64,000 nt of DNA from Starkeya sp. ORNL1 (GCF_012971745.1 NZ_CP048834.1:930001-994000); one strand, 5' to 3'; counted from the first letter of the stretch, positions 15,477 to 25,853 are shown. The notes: generated by a model not told the origin, from the sequence alone. A program made the numbers and translations.

Positions 15477-15815
15477 ATGAGCCTTCCCAGGGAATCCGTC
15501 CTCCTGCGGATATTCTTCGGCGAGGAGGACAGGGCACCGAATGGCAAGCCGCTCTACGAGGCCATCGTCACGAAGGCGCGCGAAATGAGCATGGCCGGCG
15601 CGACGGTCCTGCGAGGGCCGCTCGGCTTCGGACGATCGAGCGTCCTTCACACGGCGAAGATCCTGCGGCTGTCGCAAGACCTGCCCATCGTCGTCGAGAT
15701 CGTCGACGCGCCTGAGAAAATCGATGCGTTCGTCCCGGCGATCATGGAATTGACGAAGAGCTGCCTAATCACCACGGAAAAGATTCAGGTCATTCGCTAC
15801 GGCGCCGGTGACTAG
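15477..15815 (+). CDS. DUF190 (PII-like) protein, second copy
   Basis: The 112-residue paralogue of the first gene in the operon starts at ATG 15477 behind GGAGG. It keeps the block ATVLRGPLGFGRSSVLHTAK and LRLSQDLPIVVEIVD almost unchanged but differs at both ends. The two DUF190 genes bracket the two fluC genes. As for the first copy, the function is not established; a regulatory or scaffolding role with FluC is an inference from context. Confidence 0.88.
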   Translation: MSLPRESVLLRIFFGEEDRAPNGKPLYEAIVTKAREMSMAGATVLRGPLGFGRSSVLHTAKILRLSQDLPIVVEIVDAPEKIDAFVPAIMELTKSCLITTEKIQVIRYGAGD

Positions 15816-15861
15816 AGCATTTCCCGATCAGATGGGATCATCTGATCGAAGAGGAATTGCT
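15815..15861. repeat. Dispersed palindromic element between fluoride operon and rarA
   Basis: cgatcagat (15825-15833) and atctgatcg (15840-15848) form a nine-base stem, and outside it agagcatttcc and ggaattgctc pair imperfectly, making a long cruciform. The gagca...gctc framework recurs at 48122-48166. It lies between convergent genes and may also act as a bidirectional terminator. Confidence 0.6.
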
Positions 15862-15901
15862 CCACCTTATTAAATCTAGAGCACTCAGCGCGCCGCGCGC
15901 A

Positions 15902-17212
15902 TCACCGCTCGCCCCGCTCCGCTCGCAGCCGCGCCCAATAATCCAGGCGCTTCCGGATCTCGCGCTCGAAGCCGCGGTCGGGCGGATCGTAGAAGGTCTG
16001 GCGGCCGAGCTTCTCGGGGAAATAGTCCTGGCCGGAGAACGCGTCCGGCTCGTCATGATCGTAGCGATAGCCGCCGCCATAGCCCTCATTCTTCATCAGC
16101 TTGGTCGGGGCGTTGAGGATGTGCTTGGGCGGCACCAGCGAGCCGCCCTCCTTGGCCACCGCCAGCGCCTTCTTCCAGGCGGTATAGACCGCGTTCGATT
16201 TCGGCGCAGTGGCGAGATAGACCGCGGTCTGCGCCAGCATCAGTTCGCCCTCGGGCGTGCCCAGGAAATCGTAGGCGTCCTTGGCGGCTGTGGCGATGAC
16301 GAGGGCCTGCGGGTCGGCGTTGCCGATATCCTCCGCCGCCATCCGCACCAGGCGCCGGGCGAGGAAAAGTGGGTTTTCGCCGGCATCGATCATGCGCGCG
16401 AGATAATACAGCGCGGCATCGGGATCGGAGCCGCGTATCGATTTATGCAGCGCGGAGATGAGGTTGTAGTGGCCGTCCTCGCTCTTGTCGTAGATCGGGG
16501 CGCGGCGCTGCACGATCTCCTGCAACTCGTCGGTGTCGAACACCTCGCCAGGCCGGGCGGCGCGCCACACCTCCTCGGCCAGCGTCAGGGCGGCGCGGCC
16601 ATCGCCGTCGGCCATGCGGGCGAGCGCGGCGCGGGCCTCGTCGCCGAGCGGCAGCGCCTTGCCCTCCAGCGTCTCGGCGCGCACCAGCAGGCGCTCGATC
16701 GCGGCTTCGTCCAGCGCCCGGAACACCAGCACCCGGGCGCGCGACAGAAGCGCGGCGTTCAGTTCGAAGGACGGGTTCTCGGTGGTGGCGCCGACCAGCG
16801 TCACCGTGCCGTCCTCCATCACCGGCAGGAAGCTGTCCTGCTGAGCCTTGTTGAATCGGTGGATCTCGTCGACGAACAGCAGCGTGCCCTTGCCGATGGC
16901 GCGGCGGCCGCGCGCGGCGTCGAACACTTTCTTGAGATCGGCGACGCCGGTGAAGATGGCGGAGACCTGCTCGAAGTGCAGGTCGGTCTCGTGTGCCAGC
17001 AGGCGGGCCACCGTGGTCTTGCCGGTGCCGGGCGGGCCCCAGAACACCAGCGAGCCGAGCGAGCGCGCCTCCAGCATGCGGGTAAGCACGCCGTCGGGGC
17101 CGGTCAGGTGCTCCTGGCCGACCACTTCGTCGAGCTTGCGCGGCCGCAGCCGGTCGGCGAGCGGACGCGGCGCCTCGCGCTCCAGTCCGGCCGCCGTGAA
17201 CAGGTCGGCCAT
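15902..17212 (-). CDS. rarA: Replication-associated recombination protein A (RarA/MgsA)
   Basis: The 436-residue AAA+ ATPase acts at stalled replication forks together with SSB. Walker A is GPPGTGKT at residues 59-66, Walker B is [10 protein letters not shown] at 111-120, and the sensor region [18 protein letters not shown] follows. The C-terminal tetramerisation part ([20 protein letters not shown] and [14 protein letters not shown]) is characteristic of RarA and separates it from clamp loader subunits. It lies seven bases after the protease gene upstream, so the two are probably cotranscribed. Confidence 0.95.
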   Translation of the reverse strand: MADLFTAAGLEREAPRPLADRLRPRKLDEVVGQEHLTGPDGVLTRMLEARSLGSLVFWGPPGTGKTTVARLLAHETDLHFEQVSAIFTGVADLKKVFDAARGRRAIGKGTLLFVDEIHRFNKAQQDSFLPVMEDGTVTLVGATTENPSFELNAALLSRARVLVFRALDEAAIERLLVRAETLEGKALPLGDEARAALARMADGDGRAALTLAEEVWRAARPGEVFDTDELQEIVQRRAPIYDKSEDGHYNLISALHKSIRGSDPDAALYYLARMIDAGENPLFLARRLVRMAAEDIGNADPQALVIATAAKDAYDFLGTPEGELMLAQTAVYLATAPKSNAVYTAWKKALAVAKEGGSLVPPKHILNAPTKLMKNEGYGGGYRYDHDEPDAFSGQDYFPEKLGRQTFYDPPDRGFEREIRKRLDYWARLRAERGER

Positions 17213-17219
17213 CGCCGCC

Positions 17220-18641
17220 TCAGCCCGGAAGCATGGCAGTGAGCTTGCGCCCGCCGCGCTGCAAGGTGACGCGCCACACCCGCGAGGGCTGGCGGGTGGC
17301 GCTTTCGAGATCGGCGGTCGTGGCGATGGTGACGCCGTTCACCTCGACGATGACGTCGCCCGCCTTGAGATTGGTGGCATCGGCCGGCGAGCCGTCGGCG
17401 ACGGCAGTGACGACGACGCCCTTGTCGACATCGACGGTGCGCATCTCCTCGACCACTGCGGGCGAGAGGTTCACCACGGTGGCGCCGGTCAGCGGCGAGC
17501 GGCCGGTGAGCGTGAGCTCGGCACGCGGCGTCGTCTCCGGCGCCGGCTCCAGTTGCACGCGCAGCTGCATCTCCTTGCCCTGCCGCACGATGCCGATGTT
17601 CGCCTGACCGCCGAGCGGACGGGTGACGAAGCGGTAGCCGAAGGCATCGGGATCATCGACCGCCTGGCTTTCCACGGCGACGATGAGATCTCCGGTCTTC
17701 ATGCCGGCGGTGGCTGCAGGGCTGCCCGGTGTGACCGTCTGCACCAGCGACCCGACGGGACGCGCGAGGCCGAGGCCCTCGGCGATGTCCGGCGTCACCT
17801 TCTGCAACTGGGCACCAAGCCACGGCCGCTTCACCGTCTTGCCGCCGCCCATGGCGGACTGCACGACGATGCGCACCATGTCGGCCGGAATGGCGAAGCC
17901 GATGCCCTGCGAGCCGCCGGAGCGCGAGAAGATCGCGGTATTGATGCCGACCACCCGCCCTGCCCCGTCGACCAGCGCACCGCCGGAATTGCCGGGATTG
18001 ATGGCCGCGTCGGTCTGGATGAAGAAGCCGTAATCGGTGATGCCGGTCTGGGTGCGGGCGAGCGCGGAGACGATGCCCTGCGTCACCGTCTGGCCGACGC
18101 CGAACGGATTGCCGATGGCGAGCACGATATCGCCGACCTGGAGATCGTCCGACGAGCCGAGCACCGCGGCCTGGAACGCCGTCTTGCCGTCCTTCAGCTT
18201 CAGCACGGCGAGATCGGTGCGGGGATCGCGCAGCAGCACGTCGGCATCGAATTCGCGCTTGTCGTTCAGCGAGACACGAACCTCGTCGGCGCCTTCGATG
18301 ACGTGGTTGTTGGTGACGACCACACCCGAGGCATCGACCATAACGCCAGAGCCGAGCGAGCGCTGCACGCGCTCGGACGGACCGCTGAACCCTGGCCCGC
18401 CCGGTGCGCCGAAGAAGCGGCGGAAGAACGGATCCTCCAGCAGCGGATTGCGACGCTGCTGCACCGTCTTCTGCGCATAGACATTGACGATGGCCGGCGC
18501 GGTGCGCGCCACGATCGGCGCGAAACTGAGCCCGATCTCGGCACGCGAGGTCGGCACCCGCGGCTGCTGGGCGTTGGCGGGAACCGCGGCGACAAGTGCC
18601 ACGGCTAGCGAGCAGACCAGGGTGCGGGCAAGATGCGTCAT
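17220..18641 (-). CDS. Periplasmic Deg/HtrA-family serine protease
   Basis: The protein starts at the ATG at 18641 because a normal signal peptide follows (MTHLARTLVCSLAVALVAAV, cleavage after ANA); an in-frame ATG at 18683 would extend it. The length is 473 residues. The trypsin-like domain carries the triad H113 (TNNHVIEG), D143 (TDLAVLKL) and S219 (PGNSGGAL). Two PDZ domains follow (about 295-375 and 390-470), the DegP/DegQ architecture. The role is envelope protein quality control. A dispersed palindrome lies upstream. Whether it is the DegP- or DegQ-type orthologue cannot be decided. Confidence 0.9.
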   Translation of the reverse strand: MTHLARTLVCSLAVALVAAVPANAQQPRVPTSRAEIGLSFAPIVARTAPAIVNVYAQKTVQQRRNPLLEDPFFRRFFGAPGGPGFSGPSERVQRSLGSGVMVDASGVVVTNNHVIEGADEVRVSLNDKREFDADVLLRDPRTDLAVLKLKDGKTAFQAAVLGSSDDLQVGDIVLAIGNPFGVGQTVTQGIVSALARTQTGITDYGFFIQTDAAINPGNSGGALVDGAGRVVGINTAIFSRSGGSQGIGFAIPADMVRIVVQSAMGGGKTVKRPWLGAQLQKVTPDIAEGLGLARPVGSLVQTVTPGSPAATAGMKTGDLIVAVESQAVDDPDAFGYRFVTRPLGGQANIGIVRQGKEMQLRVQLEPAPETTPRAELTLTGRSPLTGATVVNLSPAVVEEMRTVDVDKGVVVTAVADGSPADATNLKAGDVIVEVNGVTIATTADLESATRQPSRVWRVTLQRGGRKLTAMLPG

Positions 18642-18740
18642 GCCGGCAGATATAGCGGCGGCAAGGCGGCGGAGAAAGGGCATGGATGGGGAAAGCAACG
18701 GCGTTTCGGTTGCAGGCTGCACCGGACCACCCTCGTCGTC

Positions 18741-18763
18741 ATGGCCGGGCTCGTCCCGGCCAT
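18741..18763. repeat. Dispersed palindromic repeat upstream of the protease gene
   Basis: atggccggg and cccggccat are perfect arms around ctcgt. The surrounding cgtcatggccgggctcgtcc motif is a common intergenic repeat in Hyphomicrobiales genomes. Confidence 0.65.
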
Positions 18764-18806
18764 CCACGGTTGCCAACTGGGCAACGCGTGTCTGCGCCAT
18801 CCGGCA

Positions 18807-18838
18807 CAAACAAAAAGGGCAGCCCTGCGGCCGCCCTT
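18807..18838 (-). terminator. Rho-independent terminator after rplQ
   Basis: On the minus strand a GC-rich stem aagggc...gccctt with inner pairs ggc/gcc is followed by TTTTTGTTTG, about 30 bases beyond the rplQ stop. It closes the long ribosomal gene array. Confidence 0.8.
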
Positions 18839-18866
18839 CGAATGGTTCGCTGCTTAAAGCCGGCGG

Positions 18867-19289
18867 TCAGGCGGCTTCGGCGGTCTTGTTCGCCTCGTGG
18901 CGGGCGAGATCGGCGGCGCCCTTGGCCTCGACGTCGCGGTCGACCAGCTCGATCACGGCGACGGCAGCCGAATCACCATGGCGGAAACCGGCCTTGATGA
19001 TGCGGGTATATCCGCCATTGCGCTCCTTGTAGCGCGGGCCGATCACGTCGAACAGCTTGCGCACCACGGCGACGTCGCGGATCTCGGCGATGGCCTGGCG
19101 GCGGGCGTGCAGGCCGCCACGCTTGCCGAGGGTGATCAGCTTCTCGACCACGGGGCGAAGATCCTTCGCCTTGGGCAGCGTGGTGAGGATCTGCTCATGG
19201 GTGATGAGCGCCTGCGCCATGTTGGCGAACATGGCCTTGCGGTGCTCGGCGGAGCGATTGAAACGGCGATGCGCCTTGCCGTGGTTCAT
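18867..19289 (-). CDS. rplQ: 50S ribosomal protein L17
   Basis: The 140-residue L17 opens with [20 protein letters not shown], the invariant N-terminus of the family, and continues with [20 protein letters not shown]. It binds domain III of 23S rRNA near the exit tunnel. The C-terminal 25 residues are an Ala/Glu/Lys extension typical of alphaproteobacteria. It is the last gene of the alpha operon, directly behind rpoA, and is followed by a strong terminator. Confidence 0.98.
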   Translation of the reverse strand: MNHGKAHRRFNRSAEHRKAMFANMAQALITHEQILTTLPKAKDLRPVVEKLITLGKRGGLHARRQAIAEIRDVAVVRKLFDVIGPRYKERNGGYTRIIKAGFRHGDSAAVAVIELVDRDVEAKGAADLARHEANKTAEAA

Positions 19290-19357
19290 GACGAAATTCC
19301 CAAAAGCGACGGCTTCGAGCCGGGGTTGAAGAGACGGCTCGAACGCCGTGCGGATGC

Positions 19358-20374
19358 TCAGTAATGATCTTCGAAGCGCTTGGCGAGGTCTTCGATGTTC
19401 TCGGGCGGCCAGCCCGGCACTTCCATGCCGAGATGCAGGCCCATGCTGGCGAGAACTTCCTTGATCTCGTTCAGCGACTTGCGGCCGAAGTTCGGGGTAC
19501 GGAGCATCTCCGCCTCGGTCTTCTGGATCAGGTCGCCGATATAGACGATGTTGTCGTTCTTCAGGCAGTTGGCGGAGCGCACGGAGAGCTCCAGCTCGTC
19601 CACCTTCTTGAGGAGCGCCGGGTTGAAGGGCAGCTCCTGCATGGCGGGGCTCTCGGCCTCGCGCTTCGGCTCCTCAAAGTTCACGAAGATCTCGAGCTGG
19701 TCCTGCAGGATGCGCGCGGCATAAGCGAGCGCGTCCTCGGGGCCGACCGAGCCGTTGGTCTCGATGGAGAGCGTCAGCTTGTCATAGTCGAGGATCTGGC
19801 CCTCGCGGGTGTTCTCGACCTTGTAGGAGACCTTCTTCACCGGCGAATAGAGGCTGTCGACCGGGATCAGGCCGATCGGCGCGTCTTCCGGGCGGTTGCG
19901 GTCAGCCGCGACATAGCCCTTGCCGGTGTCGACGGTGAATTCCATGCGGATCTCGGCGCCGTCGTCGAGCGTGCACAGCACGAGCTCGGGGTTCAGCACC
20001 TGCACGTCACCGACGGTCTGAATGTCACCGGCGGTGACGACGGCGGGACCCTGCTTCTTCACCACCATGCGCTTCGGGCCTTCGCCCTGCATCTTGATGG
20101 CGATGTCCTTGATGTTGAGGACGATGTCGGTCACGTCCTCGCGCACGCCGGGGATCGAGGAGAACTCGTGCAGCACGCCGTCAATGTGCACCGACGTCAC
20201 CGCTGCGCCCTGGAGGGACGACAGCAGGATGCGGCGCAGCGCGTTGCCGAGCGTCTGGCCGAAGCCCCGCTCCAGCGGTTCGGCGATCACGGTGGCGAGG
20301 CGCTTCGGATCGCTGCCGGCAGCGACCTCGAGCTTTTCCGGCTTGATGAGCTCTTGCCAGTTCTTCTGAATCAC
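19358..20374 (-). CDS. rpoA: RNA polymerase alpha subunit
   Basis: The 338-residue alpha subunit dimerises to nucleate RNA polymerase. The N-terminal assembly domain (about 1-235) includes [21 protein letters not shown] and [13 protein letters not shown] contacts. The C-terminal domain (about 255-325) has the helix-hairpin-helix that binds UP elements and activators, with [20 protein letters not shown] and [16 protein letters not shown]. The length is normal. It is separated from rpsK by 117 bases and from rplQ by 68 bases. Confidence 0.98.
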   Translation of the reverse strand: MIQKNWQELIKPEKLEVAAGSDPKRLATVIAEPLERGFGQTLGNALRRILLSSLQGAAVTSVHIDGVLHEFSSIPGVREDVTDIVLNIKDIAIKMQGEGPKRMVVKKQGPAVVTAGDIQTVGDVQVLNPELVLCTLDDGAEIRMEFTVDTGKGYVAADRNRPEDAPIGLIPVDSLYSPVKKVSYKVENTREGQILDYDKLTLSIETNGSVGPEDALAYAARILQDQLEIFVNFEEPKREAESPAMQELPFNPALLKKVDELELSVRSANCLKNDNIVYIGDLIQKTEAEMLRTPNFGRKSLNEIKEVLASMGLHLGMEVPGWPPENIEDLAKRFEDHY

Positions 20375-20491
20375 GACGTCACCCTTGCTTTCGACGGGCC
20401 CCGGCCTCCGGGCGCCCGCCCCGCGAGGAGCGGGAAGGAAATGCCAAACGCAGCGGCGGGCGCGGGGCCGGAGCCTCGCGCCCGAACAGCG

Positions 20492-20881
20492 TCAAACGCG
20501 GCGGCGCTTACGCGGGCGGCAACCATTGTGCGGGATCGGCGTCACGTCGCGGATCGACGTCACGGTGAAACCCGCAGCCTGGAAGGCGCGCAGAGCCGAT
20601 TCACGACCGGAACCAGGGCCCGAAACCTCGACTTCGAGGGTCCGCATGCCATGGTCGGACGCCTTGCGGGCGCAATCCTCCGCCGCGACCTGCGCGGCAT
20701 ACGGGGTCGACTTGCGCGACCCTTTGAAACCCATGGCACCGGCCGACGACCAGGCAATGGTGTTGCCCTGCGCGTCGGTGATGGTGATCATGGTATTGTT
20801 GAACGAGGCGTTCACATGCGCCACGCCGGAGGCAATGTTCTTGCGTTCGCGGCGTTTGACGCGGGCAGCTTCCTTAGCCAT
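20492..20881 (-). CDS. rpsK: 30S ribosomal protein S11
   Basis: The 129-residue S11 lies on the platform of the 30S subunit and contacts the Shine-Dalgarno/anti-Shine-Dalgarno helix. The family signature is clear: [19 protein letters not shown], then [20 protein letters not shown] and the C-terminal [18 protein letters not shown]. The N-terminus ([20 protein letters not shown]) is basic, as usual. It sits between rpsM and rpoA in the alpha operon. Confidence 0.98.
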   Translation of the reverse strand: MAKEAARVKRRERKNIASGVAHVNASFNNTMITITDAQGNTIAWSSAGAMGFKGSRKSTPYAAQVAAEDCARKASDHGMRTLEVEVSGPGSGRESALRAFQAAGFTVTSIRDVTPIPHNGCRPRKRRRV

Positions 20882-20961
20882 AGGTCCTTTGATCCTTCAG
20901 GCGCGCCCGTATTGCCAGGCGCTCGGGATGAAACTCACGACGGGCGCGAAGGCCCGCCGCA

Positions 20962-21330
20962 TCACTTCTTCTTGCCGGCGATCGCCTTGGCCGGACCCTT
21001 GCGGGTACGGGCATTGGTGTGGGTGCGCTGGCCGCGCACCGGCAGACCGCGGCGATGACGCAGGCCGCGATAGCAGCCAAGGTCCATCAGACGCTTGATG
21101 TTCATCGAGACTTCGCGGCGCAGATCGCCCTCGACGATATAGTCGCGGTCAATGGTCTCGCGGATCTGCAGCACTTCCTGGTCGGTGAGCTGGTTCACCC
21201 GACGCTCGGACGGGATGCCGACCTTCTCCACGATCTCCTCGGCCTTCTTGGGGCCGATGCCGTGAATATACTGGAGCGCGATGATGACGCGCTTGTTGGT
21301 CGGGATGTTAACGCCTGCAATACGAGCCAC
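20962..21330 (-). CDS. rpsM: 30S ribosomal protein S13
   Basis: The start is the GTG at 21330 behind GGAGAAG, because the family begins (M)ARIAGVNIP; the upstream frame is not conserved. The 122-residue S13 bridges the 30S head to the 50S subunit and contacts the P-site tRNA. Motifs are [37 protein letters not shown] and the basic tail with [14 protein letters not shown]. It opens the alpha operon after a 330-base gap with repeats. Confidence 0.97.
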   Translation of the reverse strand: MARIAGVNIPTNKRVIIALQYIHGIGPKKAEEIVEKVGIPSERRVNQLTDQEVLQIRETIDRDYIVEGDLRREVSMNIKRLMDLGCYRGLRHRRGLPVRGQRTHTNARTRKGPAKAIAGKKK

Positions 21331-21661
21331 TTCGGCTTCTCCATCTGCGCCATGGCCGAGACCATGACAGGACATTCGCCCCGCGTCCGGTGGAGACCGG
21401 CCCTTGCGGGGCTACGCACGAACGCGCCCTTCGACATCCTCGGCGGACGTCGAAATGACGCAGTCGCTTGAGTGAAGCGCGGCACATAGAGGGAATCGGG
21501 CTCTATGTCAAGCCACGCGGCAGGATTTCCGAGGATGACCCTCTTTTCTCTCCCCGTTGGGGAGAGGTGGCCCGCGAAGCGCGTCGATGAGGGAGAGCCC
21601 GATTGCGGACCGGCGAAGGCCCTCACCCCATCCTCTCCCCGTCGGGGAGAGGGAGCTACCC
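21331..21661. repeat. Intergenic region with paired dispersed palindromes
   Basis: The gap between adk and rpsM contains no gene. It holds two related hairpins, ctctcccc/ggggagag at 21548-21566 and cctctcccc/ggggagagg at 21632-21652, separated by a gatgaggg-containing spacer, a composite intergenic repeat of a kind common in this order. The rpsM leader and promoter must also lie here, but no convincing promoter was seen. Confidence 0.65.
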
Positions 21662-22246
21662 TCAAACCGTCTCCAGCACCTCGGCGATGGCCTCGCTGAC
21701 CTCGTCGATCGGCCGCATGCCGTCGACAGGCACCAGGAGGCCGCGCTCGGCATAGTAAGGCGCCACCACCGCGGTATCGCGGTTGAACGCCTCCAGCCGG
21801 GTCTTGAAGACTTCCGGATCGTCGTCCTTGCGCACCGGCTCGCCGCGGGCCGCAGTTTCCTGCGCGCGGCGCATGATGCGCTCGACCAGCTTGGTCTGGT
21901 CGACCTTGAACTCGATCACGGCGTCGAGCTTCAGGCCCTTCTCGCGCAGCATGTCGTCGAGCGCCTCGGCCTGCGCCACGGTGCGCGGGAAGCCGTCGAG
22001 GATGAAACCCCGCGCGGCATCCGGCTGCTCGATGCGGTCGGCGACGATGCCGATGACGATATCGTCGGAGACGAGGCCACCGGCATCCATCACCGCCTTG
22101 GCCTTGAGGCCGACGGGCGTGCCGTTCTTCACCGCTTCGCGGAGCATGTCTCCGGTCGATAGCTGGACGATGCCATGGCGGGCAACCAAACGCGTTGCCT
22201 GCGTGCCCTTACCCGCCCCTGGCGGACCCAGCAGTATCAACCTCAT
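21662..22246 (-). CDS. adk: Adenylate kinase
   Basis: The 194-residue enzyme catalyses ATP + AMP to 2 ADP in the cytoplasm. The P-loop is [11 protein letters not shown] at residues 7-17. The AMP-binding part ([10 protein letters not shown]), [16 protein letters not shown] and [20 protein letters not shown] follow. The LID is of the short type without Zn cysteines, giving a length under 200, as in other alphaproteobacteria. The start overlaps the secY stop by four bases (ATGA), the standard spc-operon arrangement. Confidence 0.97.
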   Translation of the reverse strand: MRLILLGPPGAGKGTQATRLVARHGIVQLSTGDMLREAVKNGTPVGLKAKAVMDAGGLVSDDIVIGIVADRIEQPDAARGFILDGFPRTVAQAEALDDMLREKGLKLDAVIEFKVDQTKLVERIMRRAQETAARGEPVRKDDDPEVFKTRLEAFNRDTAVVAPYYAERGLLVPVDGMRPIDEVSEAIAEVLETV

Positions 22247-23574
22247 CGGCGCTTCCCCTTGAGCTTGGCCTTCTTGACCAGGCCTTCATATTGATGCGCC
22301 AGCAGATGCCCCTGGACCTGCGCCACCGTGTCCATCGTAACGCTAACCACGATGAGCAGCGAGGTGCCGCCGAAATAGAACGGCACCGCGGCGTAGGAGA
22401 TCAGGATCTCCGGGAACAGGCACACTATCGCAAGGTAACCAGCACCGATGACGGTAATGCGAGTCAACACATAGTCGATATATTCCGCCGTGCGCTCACC
22501 CGGGCGGATGCCGGGGATGAAGCCGCCGTGCTTCTTCAGGTTGTCCGCAGTCTCGGTCGGGTTGAACACGATCGCGGTGTAGAAGAAGCAGAAGAACACG
22601 ATCAGCAGCACATAGAGCAGCATGAACAGCGGACGGCCATGGCCGATCAGCGCCGTAACCGTGGTCAGCCACGGCGGGCCGGAGCCCTGCGTGAAGCTCG
22701 CTACCGTGGTCGGGATCAGCAGCAGCGAGGACGCGAAGATCGGCGGGATGACGCCCGATGAGTTCAGCTTCAGCGGCAGGTGAGACGACTGGCCTTCATA
22801 GACCTTGTTGCCGACCTGGCGCTTCGGATACTGGATCAGCAGCCGGCGCTGGGCGCGCTCCATGAACACGATGAACATGATCACGGCGACCGCCATCAGG
22901 ATCACCGCGATGATGATGCCGGTGGAAATCGCACCCTGGCGGCCGAGCTCCAGCGTGTTGGCGATCGCCGAAGGCAGCTCCGCCACGATGCCGGCGAAGA
23001 TGATCAGCGAGATGCCGTTGCCGATGCCGCGCGAGGTGATCTGCTCGCCGAGCCACATCAGGAACATCGTGCCGCCGGTCAGGGTGATGACCGTGGAGAT
23101 GCGGAAGAACCAGCCGGGATCCGAGACCACGGCGCCGGAGCCTTCAAGGCCGACCGAGATGCCGTAGGACTGGAACAGCGCCAGCACCACGGTGAGGTAG
23201 CGCGTGTACTGGTTGATCTGCTTGCGGCCGGACTCGCCTTCCTTCTTCAGCGCCTCGAGGGTCGGCGAGACCGTGGTGAGGAGCTGGATGATGATGGAGG
23301 CGGAGATGTACGGCATGATGTTCAGGGCGAAGATAGCCATGCGCGAGACCGCGCCGCCCGAGAACATGTTGAACAGGCCCAGGATACCGCTGGACGCCGT
23401 GCGGAACACGTCCGCCAGGGCGTCCGGGTTGATACCCGGCATAGGAATGTAGGTGCCGAGCCGATAGACGAGAAGCGCACCCAGTGTGAACCAGATGCGC
23501 TTCTTCAGTTCGTCGGCTTTCGCCAGAGCACCGAAATTGAGGTTAGCCGCGAGTTGTTCTGCTGCGGACGCCAT
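22243..23574 (-). CDS. secY: Protein translocase subunit SecY
   Basis: The 443-residue SecY forms the protein-conducting channel of the inner membrane with SecE and SecG. Ten membrane helices can be traced. The plug and TM1-2 region include [17 protein letters not shown] and [27 protein letters not shown]. The cytoplasmic loop 5 contains [16 protein letters not shown] and loop 4 carries [23 protein letters not shown], both family hallmarks. It lies between rplO and adk in the spc operon; the partner gene secE is at 50.2 kb. Confidence 0.98.
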   Translation of the reverse strand: MASAAEQLAANLNFGALAKADELKKRIWFTLGALLVYRLGTYIPMPGINPDALADVFRTASSGILGLFNMFSGGAVSRMAIFALNIMPYISASIIIQLLTTVSPTLEALKKEGESGRKQINQYTRYLTVVLALFQSYGISVGLEGSGAVVSDPGWFFRISTVITLTGGTMFLMWLGEQITSRGIGNGISLIIFAGIVAELPSAIANTLELGRQGAISTGIIIAVILMAVAVIMFIVFMERAQRRLLIQYPKRQVGNKVYEGQSSHLPLKLNSSGVIPPIFASSLLLIPTTVASFTQGSGPPWLTTVTALIGHGRPLFMLLYVLLIVFFCFFYTAIVFNPTETADNLKKHGGFIPGIRPGERTAEYIDYVLTRITVIGAGYLAIVCLFPEILISYAAVPFYFGGTSLLIVVSVTMDTVAQVQGHLLAHQYEGLVKKAKLKGKRR

Positions 23575-23633
23575 GGTGGCTTCGCTCCTCGCCCGTGCCC
23601 TAGATCAAAGAATCGGAGTGCCTGAGGTAAGCC

Positions 23634-24125
23634 TCAGGCCGCCGTTTCGCCAGAGGCTTTCGCGGACGCCAGCAGCGTCACGGTGCCGCCGGCCTTCTCC
23701 ACCGCCGCAACGGCGGTCTTGGTGGCATGCGCCACTTCGAGCGTGACCTTCGCCTTCAGCTCGCCGGTGCCGAGCACGCGGACGCCCTGCTTGACGCGGC
23801 GCAGGGCGCCGGCCGCGACCAGGGCCGCCTCGGTGACGGGCTTGGAGGCATCGAGCTTGCCGGCGTCGATCGCGGTCTGGATGCGATCGAGCGAGACTTC
23901 GTTGAAGTCCAGGCGGAAGATGTTGTGGAAGCCGCGCTTCGGCAGACGCCGATGCAGCGGCATCTGACCGCCTTCGAAGCCCTTGACCGCGACGCCGGTG
24001 CGCGAGGTCTGACCCTTCACGCCACGACCGCCGGTCTTGCCCTTGCCGGAGCCGATGCCGCGGCCGACCCGCATGCGCTTCTTGCGCGAGCCTTCATTGT
24101 CACGAATATCGTTGAGGTTGCTCAT
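23634..24125 (-). CDS. rplO: 50S ribosomal protein L15
   Basis: The 163-residue L15 is a late assembly protein of the large subunit. The extended basic N-terminus is typical ([20 protein letters not shown], then [18 protein letters not shown]), followed by [18 protein letters not shown]. The globular C-terminal part carries [20 protein letters not shown]. It starts 12 bases after rpmD and precedes secY by 59 bases. Confidence 0.98.
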   Translation of the reverse strand: MSNLNDIRDNEGSRKKRMRVGRGIGSGKGKTGGRGVKGQTSRTGVAVKGFEGGQMPLHRRLPKRGFHNIFRLDFNEVSLDRIQTAIDAGKLDASKPVTEAALVAAGALRRVKQGVRVLGTGELKAKVTLEVAHATKTAVAAVEKAGGTVTLLASAKASGETAA

Positions 24126-24137
24126 CGACCTATCCCC

Positions 24138-24326
24138 TCACGCTTCCACGACGCGCACGAGGTGGCGGACCTTGGCAACCATGCCACGGACAGCCGGCGT
24201 GTCTTCGAGCGTCGAACGACGCCCGAGCTTGTTCAGGCCGAGACCAATGAGCGTCGCCCGCTGGTCTTCCGGACGGCGGATCGGGGAGCCGATCTGCTCG
24301 ACCGTGATGGTTTTCGCGTTCGCCAT
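24138..24326 (-). CDS. rpmD: 50S ribosomal protein L30
   Basis: The 62-residue L30 consists of the short bacterial form: [20 protein letters not shown], then [20 protein letters not shown] and [14 protein letters not shown]. It binds 23S rRNA near the 5S-binding region. The gene lies between rpsE and rplO with 12-base gaps on both sides, so the three are one translation-coupled block. Confidence 0.97.
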   Translation of the reverse strand: MANAKTITVEQIGSPIRRPEDQRATLIGLGLNKLGRRSTLEDTPAVRGMVAKVRHLVRVVEA

Positions 24327-24338
24327 GATGCGCTCCTA

Positions 24339-24890
24339 TCAGTCGGTCGCTTCGGCGTCGTCGACGCGGCGGCGGCTCTGCAGCTGCGACACCTTGAGGC
24401 TGCGGCGAGCAGCGACGAGGCGTGGGCTGTCCTGGTTCTTCAGCGCGTCGAACGTGGCGCGAACCATGTTGTACGGGTTGGACGAGCCGAACGACTTCGC
24501 CACCACGTCCTGCATGCCCAGCGTCTCGAACACGGCGCGCATCGGGCCGCCGGCGATGATGCCGGTACCGGCCGGGGCGGCGCGCAGCACCACCTTGCCG
24601 GCGCCGTGATGGCCGTGCACGTCATGATGCAAAGTGCGACCCTCGCGCAGCGGCACGCGGATCAGCGCGCGCTTGGCGGCATCCGTCGCCTTGCGGATGG
24701 CTTCCGGCACTTCGCGCGCCTTGCCATGGCCGAAGCCGACGCGGCCCTTCTGGTCGCCGACCACGACGAGCGCGGCAAAGCCGAAGCGCCGGCCGCCCTT
24801 CACCACCTTGGCGACGCGGTTGATGTGGACCAGCTTGTCCACGAAAGTATTGTCGCGATCCTCGCGTTCACGCTCACGTTCACGAGCCAT
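24339..24890 (-). CDS. rpsE: 30S ribosomal protein S5
   Basis: The 183-residue S5 takes part in mRNA unwinding at the entry site and in decoding fidelity. The double-stranded RNA-binding-like domain has [20 protein letters not shown] and [20 protein letters not shown]; the second domain has [20 protein letters not shown] and [16 protein letters not shown]. The N-terminus is very rich in Arg/Glu ([12 protein letters not shown]), and the C-terminal 25 residues are a basic extension. It is in the usual spc position between rplR and rpmD. Confidence 0.98.
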   Translation of the reverse strand: MAREREREREDRDNTFVDKLVHINRVAKVVKGGRRFGFAALVVVGDQKGRVGFGHGKAREVPEAIRKATDAAKRALIRVPLREGRTLHHDVHGHHGAGKVVLRAAPAGTGIIAGGPMRAVFETLGMQDVVAKSFGSSNPYNMVRATFDALKNQDSPRLVAARRSLKVSQLQSRRRVDDAEATD

Positions 24891-24927
24891 GATCTAATCC
24901 TCTTTCCGCGGTGACCCGCTCGTGTCG

Positions 24928-25290
24928 TCAGAAGTTGAGGCCGCCCTCGCGGGCAGCCTCCGCGAGCGCCTTGACGCGGCCGTGATAGATGAAGGCGCCG
25001 CGGTCGAACACCACGTCCTTCACCCCGGCCGCGACGGCGCGTTCCGCCACGAGCTTGCCGATCGCCTGCGCCGCAGCGATATCCGCGCCGGTCTTCAGGC
25101 TGCCCCGCAGATCCTTCTCCAGCGTCGATGCCGCGGCGACGGTGACGCCGTTCGCATCATCGATGACCTGCGCATAAATGTGCTTCGACGAGCGATGCAC
25201 GGAGAGGCGCGGCCGCCCGTTCGCCGCCGAGCGAAGCGCCCGACGGACACGCGCCTTACGGCGCTCAGTAGCGTCCTGATACTGTGCCAT
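24928..25290 (-). CDS. rplR: 50S ribosomal protein L18
   Basis: The 120-residue L18 binds 5S rRNA together with L5 and L25 in the central protuberance. The basic N-terminal arm ([20 protein letters not shown]) is followed by [19 protein letters not shown] and the C-terminal [22 protein letters not shown] motif. The length is normal for bacteria. It lies 12 bases after rplF and 37 bases before rpsE. Confidence 0.98.
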   Translation of the reverse strand: MAQYQDATERRKARVRRALRSAANGRPRLSVHRSSKHIYAQVIDDANGVTVAAASTLEKDLRGSLKTGADIAAAQAIGKLVAERAVAAGVKDVVFDRGAFIYHGRVKALAEAAREGGLNF

Positions 25291-25302
25291 GGTTCGATTC
25301 CG

Positions 25303-25836
25303 TTACTTCTTCTTGCCTTCCTTGCGGAAGATGAATTCGCCGGCGTACTTCACGCCCTTGCCCTTGTAGGGCTCGGGACCGCGGAACTCGCGGATCTCGG
25401 CGGCGACCTGGCCAACCTTCTGGCGGTCGATGCCGGAAATGACGATTTCCGTGGGCTTCGGCGTGACGATCTGGATCCCTTCCGGAACCGGATAGATCAC
25501 GTCGTGGCTGTAGCCAAGCGCGAGGTTCAGGTTCTTGCCCTGCACCGCGGCCTTGTAGCCGACGCCGGTGATCTCGAGCTTCTTCTCGAAGCCCTTGGTC
25601 ACGCCTTCGACCAGGTTCGACACCAGGGTGCGGGACAGGCCCCACATCGCCTTGTGGCGGTTGGTCTCGCCGCGCGGCTTGAAGGAGATGACGTTCCCCT
25701 CCAGCGTGGCGCCGATTTCCTCGACGATCTCGACCTGAAGGGCGCCCTTGGGGCCCTTCACCTTGACGGTCTGGCCTTCCACGGCGGCGGTGACGCCGGC
25801 CGGGACGGTGATGGTGGCTTTGCCGATCTTGGACAT
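25303..25836 (-). CDS. rplF: 50S ribosomal protein L6
   Basis: The 177-residue L6 has two related domains and sits near the GTPase-associated region and the sarcin-ricin loop. The N-terminal half begins [20 protein letters not shown]. The C-terminal half carries the L6 signature ([20 protein letters not shown]). [16 protein letters not shown] is also conserved. It lies between rpsH and rplR with short gaps in the spc operon. Confidence 0.98.
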   Translation of the reverse strand: MSKIGKATITVPAGVTAAVEGQTVKVKGPKGALQVEIVEEIGATLEGNVISFKPRGETNRHKAMWGLSRTLVSNLVEGVTKGFEKKLEITGVGYKAAVQGKNLNLALGYSHDVIYPVPEGIQIVTPKPTEIVISGIDRQKVGQVAAEIREFRGPEPYKGKGVKYAGEFIFRKEGKKK

Positions 25837-25853
25837 GTGCTCTGCTTCCCCGA

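Noticed and set aside
21548..21652. Possible CRISPR-like repeats
   Set aside because: Only two copies occur, each is a perfect palindrome, and the spacing and flanks fit a dispersed intergenic repeat. No cas gene is nearby.
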